A stretch of 35,378 nucleotides of DNA from Bordetella hinzii LMG 13501 (GTDB lineage: Bacteria; Pseudomonadota; Gammaproteobacteria; Burkholderiales; Burkholderiaceae_B): the NCBI RefSeq assembly GCF_001548475.1, contig NZ_LRUJ01000045.1, positions 1-35,378 of the forward strand, given 5' to 3'. The notes beneath the pieces were generated by a model. That model made no database searches and was not told the origin of the DNA. It saw only the letters and a list, made by a program, of their open reading frames with translations. A program made the translations under genes and the position numbers. Positions within the stretch are counted from its first letter, which is position 1; each line of letters begins with the position of its first letter. Shown piece by piece: positions 1 to 8,421 of the stretch.

Positions 1-600
1 CTGGACGTCGGTGTAGCCCCCGGCCAGCGCCACGGTATAGCGCGTGCCGTGCGCAATGGCTTCGCCGTCCCGCGTGGACACCAGGAAAGGGCGGCTGTCG
101 CCGGCGGCGGTGCGCACCAGGATGCGGCCGTCCAACAGGACAATGCGCCTGGCCTGCGCGCCATAGTCCAGGTCGACCGCGCTGCCGCTGTCGAGATAGA
201 GCTCCCCGCCATCCGGCAGGCTCACGCGGCGCATCTCGCCCGTGCCGGTGCGCAGATCGGCGCGCGCCAGGCGCCAGGCCGGGCCGGCGGCCGGCAGCCA
301 CCAGGGCGAGGCGGCCGTCACGCCCAGGGCCAGCGTGAGCAGGGCGCGGCGCGACAGGCGGTGGCCGCAGCGGCGCAGGGCGGGCGCGGCCAGCTCGGCG
401 GGCAGGGCCTGCAGACGGGCGGCCAGGCGGGCGATGCGCTGCCAGGCCAGTTCATGGTCGGGGTGGCGGCGGCGCCAGCGCTCGCAATCTCGCCGCTCGT
501 CCTCGGTGGCTTCGCCCGACCATAGGCGCGCGCTCCAGGCCGCGGCCTCGCGCACGATGGCCGGCGCGAGCGGGCGGCCGTCGTCGGTCCGCTCAGCCAT
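1..600 (-). CDS. fecR: FecR-family anti-sigma/sigma regulator, N-terminal part (runs off left edge)
   Basis: Inner-membrane regulator that relays a signal from a TonB-dependent receptor to its partner ECF sigma factor. Two hundred codons are visible from the ATG at 600-598; the C-terminus lies beyond base 1. Residues 19-53 carry the typical FecR N-terminal (DUF4880) pattern: AAAWSARLWSGEATEDE, then a WRRRHPDHELAW block. A hydrophobic segment at about residues 86-105, preceded by Arg-rich residues, fits the single membrane span. The FecR periplasmic domain starts near residue 115 (a SLPDGGELYLDSGSAVDLDY segment). The start overlaps the end of fecI by 8 bases, so the two are translationally coupled. 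The family assignment is firm; the inducing ligand cannot be told. Confidence 0.93.
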   Translation of the reverse strand, partial: MAERTDDGRPLAPAIVREAAAWSARLWSGEATEDERRDCERWRRRHPDHELAWQRIARLAARLQALPAELAAPALRRCGHRLSRRALLTLALGVTAASPWWLPAAGPAWRLARADLRTGTGEMRRVSLPDGGELYLDSGSAVDLDYGAQARRIVLLDGRILVRTAAGDSRPFLVSTRDGEAIAHGTRYTVALAGGYTDVQ

Positions 601-1090
601 AGACCGTCTGGTAGCAGGCCTGGATGGCGGTCATCATGTATTTCTGTACGGAGCTGACCGTGACCGACAGCCGCTGGGCGATTTCACGGTAGCCCAGGCC
701 TTCGAGCTGGGACAGCAGAAAGGCCTCGCGCACCTTGACGGGCAGGCGGTCGAGCATGGCGTCGACCTCGGTGAGCGCTTCCAGGATGAGGGCGCGCGAT
801 TCGGGCGAGGGCGCCAGGGCCGGCGGCAGGGCCGAGACGGCTTCCTGGTAGGACTGCTCAATGGCGCGGCGGCGGCGCAGGTCGATCACCAGCCCCTTGG
901 CCACTTGGACCAGGAAGGCGCGCGACTGGTCTTCACGCGCCGGCAGGCGCCCGGAACGCATCAGGCGCAGATAGGTGTCGTGTGCCAGATCCGCGGCATC
1001 GCCATGGTTGCCGAGTTTGCCCAGCAGCCAGCTTTGCAGCCAGCCGTGGTGGCGGGAATACAGAAGGCCGATGTCGATGGCGTCTGCCAT
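593..1090 (-). CDS. fecI: ECF sigma factor, FecI-like
   Basis: Extracytoplasmic-function sigma factor of the iron-uptake FecI group, 165 aa. Region 2 is near residues 8-75 ([14 protein letters not shown], then a [17 protein letters not shown] stretch). Region 4 is near residues 105-160 ([19 protein letters not shown], then [19 protein letters not shown]), which is the FecI signature. The frame is open further upstream to 1174, but that would overlap sodA and add a non-homologous tail. I chose the ATG at 1090 because it gives the usual family length and lies behind a promoter with a Fur box. It would be transcribed with fecR and activate a receptor gene probably left of the window. No strong ribosome binding site is seen before this ATG. 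Confidence 0.92.
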   Translation of the reverse strand: MADAIDIGLLYSRHHGWLQSWLLGKLGNHGDAADLAHDTYLRLMRSGRLPAREDQSRAFLVQVAKGLVIDLRRRRAIEQSYQEAVSALPPALAPSPESRALILEALTEVDAMLDRLPVKVREAFLLSQLEGLGYREIAQRLSVTVSSVQKYMMTAIQACYQTVYG

Positions 1091-1116
1091 GGTGGGAGCG
1101 TCGCGGACGGAAACAA

Positions 1117-1135
1117 GAAAATAAGACTTATTATC
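1117..1135 (-). promoter_or_regulatory. Putative Fur box overlapping the fecI promoter
   Basis: The minus-strand 19-mer GATAATAAGTCTTATTTTC matches the classical Fur box (GATAATGATAATCATTATC) at 13 of 19 positions by my count and contains the palindrome AATAAGTCTTATT. It covers the -10 element of the candidate promoter, so iron-bound Fur would block transcription. This fits the known iron control of fecI-type genes. Confidence 0.6.
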
Positions 1136-1158
1136 ATCTTTGTCCGTCCGCCGCGCAA
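1130..1158 (-). promoter_or_regulatory. Putative fecI promoter
   Basis: Read on the minus strand, a -35 element TTGCGC (1158-1153) is followed by a 17-base spacer and a -10 element GATAAT (1135-1130). It lies about 40 bases before the fecI ATG. The -10 matches consensus at 5 of 6 bases. Confidence 0.6.
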
Positions 1159-1170
1159 TCGGCCCCGGCT

Positions 1171-1782
<612 letters not shown>

Positions 1783-2291
1783 TTCAATCTCCGTCTGGTC
1801 CAGCAAGGACAGGAGAGGCTGGCATGGCGCGGGGCGTGGGCGGCCTGCATGGTCGGAGGTCCGGGGGTGATGATGCGAATGGTATGTATTTTTATTGCTG
1901 GGGCAAAGCAAACCCGTGCCGCGGGCGGGGCCTTTGGGCCGGCCTCTACGACTAAAGGCGGATGACGCTCGTGCGCAATATTGTTATTGTTCGCCGGCGT
2001 GGATTCGCGCAAGGTTTTGAATCAGTTTTGCCTAATCTTTCTGTTCTCGAGAAAATGATTCGGGGTTAACGTGACTGCACGTTGACATATATCCCGGCTA
2101 TGTTTCGATATAAAACAGTTGATGCCGGATTTGCGGGGGCGGACGGAACTCCGCCGCGTATGAAGAGCCAGCAATGCTATTCTTCGCCCGCTTATTTGTA
2201 ATTTGATTTTTCCGCCTCTTGCATAATCCTGGCCCGGCCCGCCTTGGCGCCATGACTGTCATATCCTGACGCACTCGACCCGAACCTATCT
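1783..2291. other. Divergent intergenic region between sodA and the response regulator
   Basis: These 509 bases hold no credible gene. The stretch 2030-2230 is clearly more AT-rich than its surroundings and must carry the promoters for the rightward two-component genes. A perfect -35 hexamer TTGACA is at 2082-2087; -10-like sequence follows (GATATA at 2107-2112, TATAAA at 2109-2114), but at 19 or 21 bases, longer than ideal. GAAAATGAT at 2052-2060 resembles half a Fur box. sodA promoter elements near 1875-1915 (minus strand) are not convincing. Confidence 0.5.
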
Positions 2292-2969
2292 ATGTCCGCC
2301 CTTCCATCCCTTCTCGACTTCGCGCTGCGGGCACCAGTGCTGTTGATAGAGGATGAGCCGCCAATCCGCGACCGGCTGGAAAGGGTGTTGCTGCGGCTGG
2401 GCTATGAGCAGGATTCGCTGTATTTCGCCGGCTCCCTGGCCGAGGCGCGGGCCAGTTTTTCTCGCCAGCCGGCCGCCGTGGCGCTGGTGGATCTGGGCCT
2501 GCCGGATGGCAGTGGCGTGGACCTCATCGCCGAGATGTATGCCGCCAATCCGGAGATGGCCATCCTGGTGGTGTCGGCCTGGAGTTCCGAGGAGGCCATC
2601 CTGGCCGCCTTGCGCGCGGGCGCTTCGGGCTATGTGCTCAAGGAGCGCGACGACCTGGAGGTCAGCATCGCCGTGCGCAGCATCCTGAGCGGCGGCGCGC
2701 CCATCGATCCCTTCGTGGCGCGGCGCCTGCTGCAGGAGTTCCGCGGCCGGCCCGTGGACCTGCCCGATGCCGCCGGCCCGCTGAGCCCGCGCGAAACCCA
2801 GATCCTGCGCCTGGTGGCTTCCGGCCTGGGCAATCGCGAAATTGCCGAGCAGTTGCATCTGTCGCGCTACACGGTCGAGCGGCATATCAAGCATATCTAT
2901 CGCAAACTGGTTGTGTCCTCGCGCACCAAGGCCATCCATGCCGCGCGGGCGCGCGGCCTGCTGGATTGA
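2292..2969 (+). CDS. Two-component response regulator, NarL/LuxR type
   Basis: DNA-binding response regulator of 225 aa. The receiver domain (residues 14-135) has the acidic pair E20/D21, the phospho-acceptor D67 in VALVDLGLPDG, the switch residue S95 and the conserved K117 in SGYVLKE. A LuxR-type helix-turn-helix follows (about residues 160-222), with LSPRETQILRLVASGLGNRE and the recognition region TVERHIKHIYRKL. Its stop overlaps the TTG start of the histidine kinase behind it, so the two form a pair. No clear ribosome binding site precedes the ATG. It lies upstream of the SapC/TolC/giant-protein cluster and may control it, but nothing in the sequence proves that. Confidence 0.93.
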   Translation: MSALPSLLDFALRAPVLLIEDEPPIRDRLERVLLRLGYEQDSLYFAGSLAEARASFSRQPAAVALVDLGLPDGSGVDLIAEMYAANPEMAILVVSAWSSEEAILAALRAGASGYVLKERDDLEVSIAVRSILSGGAPIDPFVARRLLQEFRGRPVDLPDAAGPLSPRETQILRLVASGLGNREIAEQLHLSRYTVERHIKHIYRKLVVSSRTKAIHAARARGLLD

Positions 2970-4813
2970 GGGCGCTGCTGCTCCTGCTGCTGTTGTGCTG
3001 CCTGTCGCCAGTCCGCGCGCAGGCGCCGCCATCCGCGTGTACGGCCGAGATCGAGCGGATACAGGCCGCGCGCGCCATGGACGGCGCCACGCCGGACGAG
3101 AGGCTGGCGTGGCAGGCCGTGGCCCTGCCCGACGACTGGCAGGCGCGCTGGCCCGATTACCAGGGCAGCGTCTGGTACCGCGTCGATTGGTCGCCGCGCT
3201 GCGCGGGCCGGCAGCCGCTGGGCCTGGTGTTGCCTTCGGTCAACCTGGCCGGCGAGGTCTATAGCAACGATGAACTGATCTGGCGCGATGCCAGCCTGGC
3301 CGAGCCTTTGTCGCGCAGCTGGAATATGCCGCGTTTCTGGATCCTGCCCTCGTCCTCGCTGCGCGAGACGGGCAATACGCTCTGGGTGCGGGTGGTGGGC
3401 CGGGCCGACCTGGGCGCGGGCCTGGGGCCGGTGCATATCGGCCAGGCGCAGGCGATGCAGGCCTTGCGCGACCGCTTGGCCTGGCGCCACCGCAGTCTGT
3501 ATGCCCTGAACCTCATCGTGTCGCTGACGGTGGGCGGCCTGTTTTTCTGCATCTGGCTGGCACGGCGCTCGCAGCGCGATTACGGCTGGTATGCCTTCAT
3601 GGCCTTGTGCTGGTCCGCCTTTGTGGCCAATGTGCTGTTGACGTCGCCTTGGCCCTTCGGCGACTCGGCGTCGCTGGCGCGCGCCAACCTCATGGCCCTC
3701 GTGCTCTATGTGGCGGGTTTCTGCATGTTCATCTGGCGTTTCGGAGGGCAGTCGCTGCCGCGCCTGGAGCGCGCCCTGTGGGGCTTGAGCGTGGCGCTCC
3801 TGGCCTTGCTGGCCCTGGCGCCGGACAGCCATCTGCGCCCGGCCTTGCTGGCGGGCCTGATCGTGCCCGCCGGTATCTTCTTCCTGAACTGCCTGCAGTT
3901 CCCGCTGCGGGCCTGGCGCACGCGCGACCCGGACCATGCCGTCATGGCGCTATGCCTGCTGGTGTTCTTTGCCGCCGGCCTGCATGACTTCCTGATGACC
4001 TTCAAGCTGATCCGGGGCGAGCTGTCTTATACGGCCTTCACCAGCATCGTGGCCATGGTGTCGATGGCGGCGGTGCTGGGCATGCGCATCGCCCGCAATA
4101 TTTCCCGGGTGGAGCGCTTCAATCTGGAGCTGGCCGAAAGCGTGCGGCAGGCCCGGGCCGAGCTGCGCACTTCGCTGGCCCTGGAACATGCGCTTGCGCT
4201 GGCCAATGCCCGGCTGCAGGACCGCCTGCAGCTGGCCCATGATCTGCACGACGGGCCGGGCGGCTCCCTGGTGCGCATGATGGCCTTGGTGGAGCAGGCC
4301 GACGAGCCGCTGCGCAACCAGGAGGTGTTGGCCATCCTCAAGCACATCCGCGACGATCTGCGCCAGGCCATCGACAGCGGGGCCGGCGAGGGCATGCCGG
4401 TGCCGGACACGCCCGGCGCTTGGATCGCGCCCCTGCGCCACCGGTTCACCGTGCTGTTCGATGCGCTGGGGATCGATGTGCATTGGGAGATCGCGCCGGC
4501 CTGGCCGCGCCCGCCCGAGGCCAGGCAGTGCCTGGCCCTGGCGCGCTTGCTGGAAGAGTCGCTGACCAATGTGGTCAAGCACAGCGGCGCGCGCCAGGTG
4601 CGGGTGGCGCTGCGGCAGTCTTCACCCAGCGGCTTGTCATTGCAGATCGAGGACGATGGGGTGGGTTTCGATGTCGAGGCGGTGCGCCAGTCCGGCGTGA
4701 GCGTGGGCATGCGCAGCATGCAGGCGAGGATCGCCCGCGTGGGCGGCTCGCTGGTCGTCGTTTCCCGCGCCGGGCAGACGCGCCTGGTCGCCACCTTGCC
4801 GCAAGCCGGCTGA
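2966..4813 (+). CDS. Membrane sensor histidine kinase, 7TMR-DISM-like, HisKA_3 type
   Basis: Sensor partner of the preceding regulator, 615 aa, starting at TTG (2966-2968), which overlaps the regulator's TGA. A signal peptide (residues 1-20, a run of Leu ending PVRAQA) is followed by a periplasmic beta-rich domain (about 20-170) resembling the jelly-roll sensors of 7TMR-DISM receptors. Several membrane spans follow (about 176-385), then a short coiled coil. The dimerisation/phospho-acceptor segment has AHDLHDGPGGSL with H428 as the likely phosphorylated histidine. The ATPase domain has the N-box EESLTNVVKHS (N535), the G1 box DDGVGFD (564-569) and a G2-like SVGMRSMQAR. This is the LuxR-paired HPK7/NarX-like group. 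The ligand is unknown. Confidence 0.9.
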   Translation: MRALLLLLLLCCLSPVRAQAPPSACTAEIERIQAARAMDGATPDERLAWQAVALPDDWQARWPDYQGSVWYRVDWSPRCAGRQPLGLVLPSVNLAGEVYSNDELIWRDASLAEPLSRSWNMPRFWILPSSSLRETGNTLWVRVVGRADLGAGLGPVHIGQAQAMQALRDRLAWRHRSLYALNLIVSLTVGGLFFCIWLARRSQRDYGWYAFMALCWSAFVANVLLTSPWPFGDSASLARANLMALVLYVAGFCMFIWRFGGQSLPRLERALWGLSVALLALLALAPDSHLRPALLAGLIVPAGIFFLNCLQFPLRAWRTRDPDHAVMALCLLVFFAAGLHDFLMTFKLIRGELSYTAFTSIVAMVSMAAVLGMRIARNISRVERFNLELAESVRQARAELRTSLALEHALALANARLQDRLQLAHDLHDGPGGSLVRMMALVEQADEPLRNQEVLAILKHIRDDLRQAIDSGAGEGMPVPDTPGAWIAPLRHRFTVLFDALGIDVHWEIAPAWPRPPEARQCLALARLLEESLTNVVKHSGARQVRVALRQSSPSGLSLQIEDDGVGFDVEAVRQSGVSVGMRSMQARIARVGGSLVVVSRAGQTRLVATLPQAG

Positions 4814-5067
4814 CGCCCATGGCGCGGGCGAGCGGGCTTGATCCACGGGCTTTCCCGGGCCGAAATACCCAGTTTCAGGCATAGACGAGTCTTGACAGAA
4901 TTCGTTCTAATTATTTCGTTTTTTCCTCACGTCTGACACTATTTCTCACCAACGGCCGCGCCCGGTTTTCTCCGGGAAAACCCTTGTTCATCCCAGGGCG
5001 GCGGCTCGACCATGGCGCAGACGGGCGGCAGGAAGACAGGTAACAGTTTCAAGGAGAGGTTTACCAA
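4814..5067. other. Intergenic region before the SapC gene, with likely promoter
   Basis: These 254 bases hold no gene. They become AT-rich after 4885 and contain a perfect -35 hexamer TTGACA at 4892-4897, but no convincing -10 at the normal spacing. This is the only sizeable gap before the secretion cluster, so its promoter is expected here. Confidence 0.45.
5051..5059 (+). promoter_or_regulatory. Strong ribosome binding site of the SapC-family gene
   Basis: AAGGAGAGG lies 8 bases before the ATG at 5068. It is the best Shine-Dalgarno sequence in the cluster and fixes the start of this first gene. Confidence 0.8.
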
Positions 5068-5859
5068 ATGTCCGCAACCGTTTTCTATGAACGCGCCGTG
5101 GCGCTGGACCGTGCCGCGCACCAGGACACGAAGATCCAGATCCAGCCGGATCACTACGCCTTCGCGCGCGACACCAATGCGCTGCCCATCGCGGCCAGCG
5201 AGTTCGCCGATGCCGGACGCCACTACCCCATCGTTTTCGTGGGCGATGAACAGGGCAATTTCCATGTGGCCGTGCTGCTGGGGCTGGAAGACCGCTCCAA
5301 TCTTTTCGTGACCGCCGAAGGGATGTGGAAGGCCGACACCTATGTCCCGGCGTTCGCGCGCCGATATCCCTTCGTGCTGGGCACGACCTCGGACGCCGAT
5401 CGCCTGGCGGTCTGCATTGACGAGTCATACCCCGGCATCAACAGCGCCGAAGGCGTGGCCCTGTTCGAGGATGGCAAGGAGACCGGCTACCTGACCCAGA
5501 TGATGGAGTTCCTGCGCGTCTTCCAGGGCGAGATGGAACTGACCAAGCAGATGGCCCAGCGCCTGAACGAGCTGGGTCTGCTGGTGGCCAAGACCATCAC
5601 CATTTCGCAGACCGAGGGCGATCGCTACCTGAGCGGCTTCTGGGTCGTGGACGACCAGAAGTTCGCCGGCATCGACGATGTGCGCGTGGTGGAGCTGCAC
5701 CGGTCGGGCATCCTGCGCCTGATCGAGCTGCACCGCGCCTCGCTGGGCAATGTGCCGCGCCTGGCCATGATGCTGGACGAGCAGCGCCGCCAGAAGGCCT
5801 TGCAGCAGCAGGAGGTCGCCTCGACGACGGACGCGGCGCCGCGGGAAGCGGCCGCCTGA
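5068..5859 (+). CDS. SapC-family protein
   Basis: A 263-aa protein with the features of the SapC family (PF07277): the HYPIVFVGDEQGNF block at residues 52-65, the SNLFVTAEGMW segment, then YVPAFARRYPF, a middle LFEDGKETGYL stretch, and a C-terminal SGFWVVDDQKF part followed by LHRSGILRLIELHRASLGN. No signal peptide or membrane span is seen, so it should be cytoplasmic. The last 25 or so residues are a low-complexity Gln/Ala tail. In Campylobacter fetus the sapCDEF genes serve S-layer export: SapD, E and F are the type I secretion system and SapC has no settled role. Here the gene heads a cluster with a TolC-like protein and a giant exoprotein, supporting a role in surface-protein export. The family call is good; the function is inferred from context. 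Confidence 0.85.
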   Translation: MSATVFYERAVALDRAAHQDTKIQIQPDHYAFARDTNALPIAASEFADAGRHYPIVFVGDEQGNFHVAVLLGLEDRSNLFVTAEGMWKADTYVPAFARRYPFVLGTTSDADRLAVCIDESYPGINSAEGVALFEDGKETGYLTQMMEFLRVFQGEMELTKQMAQRLNELGLLVAKTITISQTEGDRYLSGFWVVDDQKFAGIDDVRVVELHRSGILRLIELHRASLGNVPRLAMMLDEQRRQKALQQQEVASTTDAAPREAAA

Positions 5860-5875
5860 GCCGGACCGCGCCGAC

Positions 5876-6718
5876 ATGGTGACCGCAACGCTCGGCCCGG
5901 CCGGCGAGGATGTGCATATCCCCCTGCATACGCTGAGGGGGGATCGCAGGTTCTGGGCCGACCGCCTGCTCTCGGTGTTCAAGGGCAAGCAGATCGACGG
6001 CGTGGAGTGGTCGATGAAGTTCTCGGCCGCGGGCCTGGTCGGCAACCGCTTTTTGCTGGGCGTGCAGCGCGAGCACTGGCGCATGCTGGACTTCTCGACG
6101 CTGTCGCGCGCCCTGGCGATTCCGCAGCCCTTGTGGATGCGCATCATGCAGGACATGGAACAGGCGCGCGCCATGTTCTTTGCCTACGAGCCGGATATCG
6201 AGGACGGCGACACCTATCGCGTCTATCTCGAGTTCATGCCCGCGCCCGAGGCCTTGCGCCAGCACGGCGCGCTGCCCTTGGGCTGCGGCTACAAATGGCA
6301 TCCGGCGACCGGGCGCGTGGCGGGCATCACGGCCTACCGCATGCGCCATCTGCAGGACCGCGCCGCCTTCGAGGGCTATCTGCAGCCCTATCTGGAGCGC
6401 CTGGCCCAGCCCGTGCTCCGGCGCATGGCGCGCGACGTCATCGGCCGCGCGGCCGAGGCGGCCGATCCGGCGCGCTTCATGTTCCTGGAGGTGGACGAAG
6501 CCGGGAGCCGGCGCGACTCCTTCACGGTCACATTCCGCGGGGCGGATCTGCCGCTGCGCGGTTTCATTCCCGATCTGTTGCGCCTGGCCGGGAGCCTGGC
6601 GCTGCCCGAAAGCGAAGTGCTGGGATTTCTCGTGCCCGACGAACCGCGCAGCCTGTATAGCCTGGCTGCCGGCACCGCCCGGGATGGTCATGAGTTTTTG
6701 ACTGTCTACTATGACTGA
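5876..6718 (+). CDS. Unrecognised 280-aa protein of the SapC/TolC cluster
   Basis: I do not recognise this family. The protein is soluble by appearance, with no signal peptide or membrane span, and is rich in Arg and aromatic residues. Visible features are an N-terminal PLHTLRGDRRFWADRLLSVF segment, an EDGDTYRVYLEFMP block, a GCGYKWHPATGRVAGITAYR block, and a C-terminal LPESEVLGFLVPDE segment. The alternating pattern suggests a mixed alpha/beta enzyme or adaptor fold, but no catalytic motif can be named. It starts 16 bases after the SapC-family gene and ends with an 8-base overlap into the TolC-like gene (ATGACTGA), so all three are almost certainly co-transcribed and coupled. The natural guess is an accessory factor for handling or export of the giant protein. 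Confidence 0.8.
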   Translation: MVTATLGPAGEDVHIPLHTLRGDRRFWADRLLSVFKGKQIDGVEWSMKFSAAGLVGNRFLLGVQREHWRMLDFSTLSRALAIPQPLWMRIMQDMEQARAMFFAYEPDIEDGDTYRVYLEFMPAPEALRQHGALPLGCGYKWHPATGRVAGITAYRMRHLQDRAAFEGYLQPYLERLAQPVLRRMARDVIGRAAEAADPARFMFLEVDEAGSRRDSFTVTFRGADLPLRGFIPDLLRLAGSLALPESEVLGFLVPDEPRSLYSLAAGTARDGHEFLTVYYD

Positions 6719-8318
6719 AGACGATAAGCTTGCTCCGAGCCGCCCGGCCTGGATGGCGCTGACGATACTGGCCGCCACGCTGGGGCTGGGCGCCTGCGCC
6801 ACACGCGAGGCGCACCAGGCCGAGGCCACGCCGGCCCAGGTCCAGACCGACGCCGGTCTGCTCAAGACGGATCTGTCCGGGCCGATGGAAGACTCGGGGT
6901 TCGCCCAGCCCGCGCCCAGCGCGCGCATGGACCAGGTCGCTCCCGTGCCCGCGCCGCCTTTCGATGAGAAGACCGAGCTGCCGGCGCCGGCGACCTATCG
7001 GGCCGAAGACATGCCGGCCTACAACGCCGCCGAGCTGCCGGCGCAGACCGAGCCCATGACGCTGGACCAGGTCTATATGCTGGCGCTGCAGAACGATCCG
7101 CAATTGCGCGGCGCCTACCAGGAGCTGCAGGCCGTGGGCTATGGCGTGACCGCCGCGCGCGCCGGGCTGTTGCCCAGCGTGACGGGCGAGGCCAACCGCG
7201 CGCGCGTCAAGCAGAACGTGGTCGACAGCGAAAACGCCGTCTACCAGACGGGCCGCGCCAACTGGAGCGAGAACGGCTGGGCGCTGACGCTGACGCAGCC
7301 CATCTTCGACCTGGGCGCGTATCACAAGTGGCGCCAGTCGCAGGATGCCGAGCGCAAGGAAGTGGCGAGCTATGCCTATGCGCAGCAGGACCTGATGCTG
7401 CGCGCGGCCACGGCCTATCTGAGCATCCTGGCCGCCCAGGACCAGATCGAGCTGACCGAGGCCGAACGCAACACCACCGAAAAGCAGATGGAGCTGGTGC
7501 AGGCGCGCTATCACAGTGGCCAGGAAACCGAGGTGGGCGTCAGCGAAGTGCAGGCCCGCCTGGATCTGCAGCAGGCCAACACGCTGCTGGCGCGCCACGA
7601 TTATCTGGACAAGCAGCAGGGCCTGCAGGAAATCATCGGCTACGGGAATGTGAAGCTGCGCCGCGTGCGCCGCGACCTGCCCATGGCCTTGCCGCAGCCC
7701 AATGACGCCCAGGTCTGGCTGCGCACGGCGCTGGAGCAGAATTGGTCCATCCGCGCGGCCTCGGCGGCGGTGGCCGTGGCCGAGAAGGAAGTGTCGGTGC
7801 AGCGCGCCGGCTATTACCCCAGCCTGGCCTTGCGCGCCTCGACCGGCCGCAACGAGACCGGCGGCAGCCTGTTCGGCGGCGGCAGCACGGTGGCCGACAC
7901 CCGCGTCACGCTCAATCTGAGCGTGCCCATCTTCCAGAGCGGCTATACCTATGGCATGAGCCATGCGGCGGCCAGCCGCCTGGGCGCGGCCTCATCGGAA
8001 TTGAGCCTGGCGCGCCGCAAGGTGCAGCGCCAGGTGTTTTCTTCTTTCCAGAACATCGTCATCGGCATCGACCGTATCAAGGCCCTGAACAGCTCGGTGC
8101 AGTCTTTCGAGTTGGCGCTCAAGCAAAAGGAAGAGGGCTTCAAGGCGGGATTGAACGACATCGTCAGCGTGCTGGACGCCACGCGCAATCTGTACAACGC
8201 GAAGCGGCAGCAGGCCGAGGCGGGATACAACTTTGTGCTGGACGGCCTGAAGCTCAAGCAGGCGGCGGGCACTTTGAATGCGGCGGACATCGCGGCGATC
8301 AGCCAAGAGATCCTGTAA
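6711..8318 (+). CDS. TolC-family outer-membrane efflux/secretion lipoprotein
   Basis: Outer-membrane channel component, 535 aa. The N-terminus is a lipoprotein signal: a hydrophobic run (about residues 14-28) ends in the lipobox LGAC with Cys29 as acylation site. A Pro/Ala/Glu-rich linker (about 30-110) is longer than usual for TolC proteins. Two OEP repeats follow (about 115-325 and 330-530). Each has TolC hallmarks: LALQNDPQLRGAYQE, a beta-strand segment ending LTLTQPIFDLG, and in the second half AGYYPSLALRAS, LNLSVPIFQSGY and a long helix ending DVNLY-like (VLDATRNLYNAKRQ). Start and stop are clear; translation is probably coupled to the preceding gene. In this context it is the likely outer-membrane duct for a type I secretion system. 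No membrane fusion protein or ABC ATPase is adjacent in the window. Confidence 0.92.
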   Translation: MTEDDKLAPSRPAWMALTILAATLGLGACATREAHQAEATPAQVQTDAGLLKTDLSGPMEDSGFAQPAPSARMDQVAPVPAPPFDEKTELPAPATYRAEDMPAYNAAELPAQTEPMTLDQVYMLALQNDPQLRGAYQELQAVGYGVTAARAGLLPSVTGEANRARVKQNVVDSENAVYQTGRANWSENGWALTLTQPIFDLGAYHKWRQSQDAERKEVASYAYAQQDLMLRAATAYLSILAAQDQIELTEAERNTTEKQMELVQARYHSGQETEVGVSEVQARLDLQQANTLLARHDYLDKQQGLQEIIGYGNVKLRRVRRDLPMALPQPNDAQVWLRTALEQNWSIRAASAAVAVAEKEVSVQRAGYYPSLALRASTGRNETGGSLFGGGSTVADTRVTLNLSVPIFQSGYTYGMSHAAASRLGAASSELSLARRKVQRQVFSSFQNIVIGIDRIKALNSSVQSFELALKQKEEGFKAGLNDIVSVLDATRNLYNAKRQQAEAGYNFVLDGLKLKQAAGTLNAADIAAISQEIL

Positions 8319-8421
8319 TCCGCCTGGCGGCAGGCAGCGACAAGGCCGTTTCCGCGGGAGATGGCCGTTTCCTTTTTTTAGGCCGGGAAGGTTCCGGCGA
8401 CATTGAATATCGGATAGCGAT
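8319..8421. other. Short leader between the TolC-like gene and the giant gene
   Basis: It contains a direct repeat of GGCCGTTTCC (8344-8353 and 8363-8372, 19 bases apart), a run of seven T (8373-8379), and a small inverted repeat GCCGG/CCGGC (8382-8386 and 8394-8398). The first GGCC and second GGCC could also pair to form a weak hairpin before the T run, which might attenuate transcription. A weak GGA at 8412-8414 serves as ribosome binding site for the ATG at 8422. Confidence 0.45.

Noticed and set aside
1870-1900. Fur box before sodA
   Set aside because: Best alignment I could make is about 9 of 19 positions, no better than chance in this AT-richer stretch.
2286-4794. Minus-strand open frames opposite the two-component genes
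   Set aside because: No domains, GC-driven; the plus strand has full receiver, HTH and kinase motifs.
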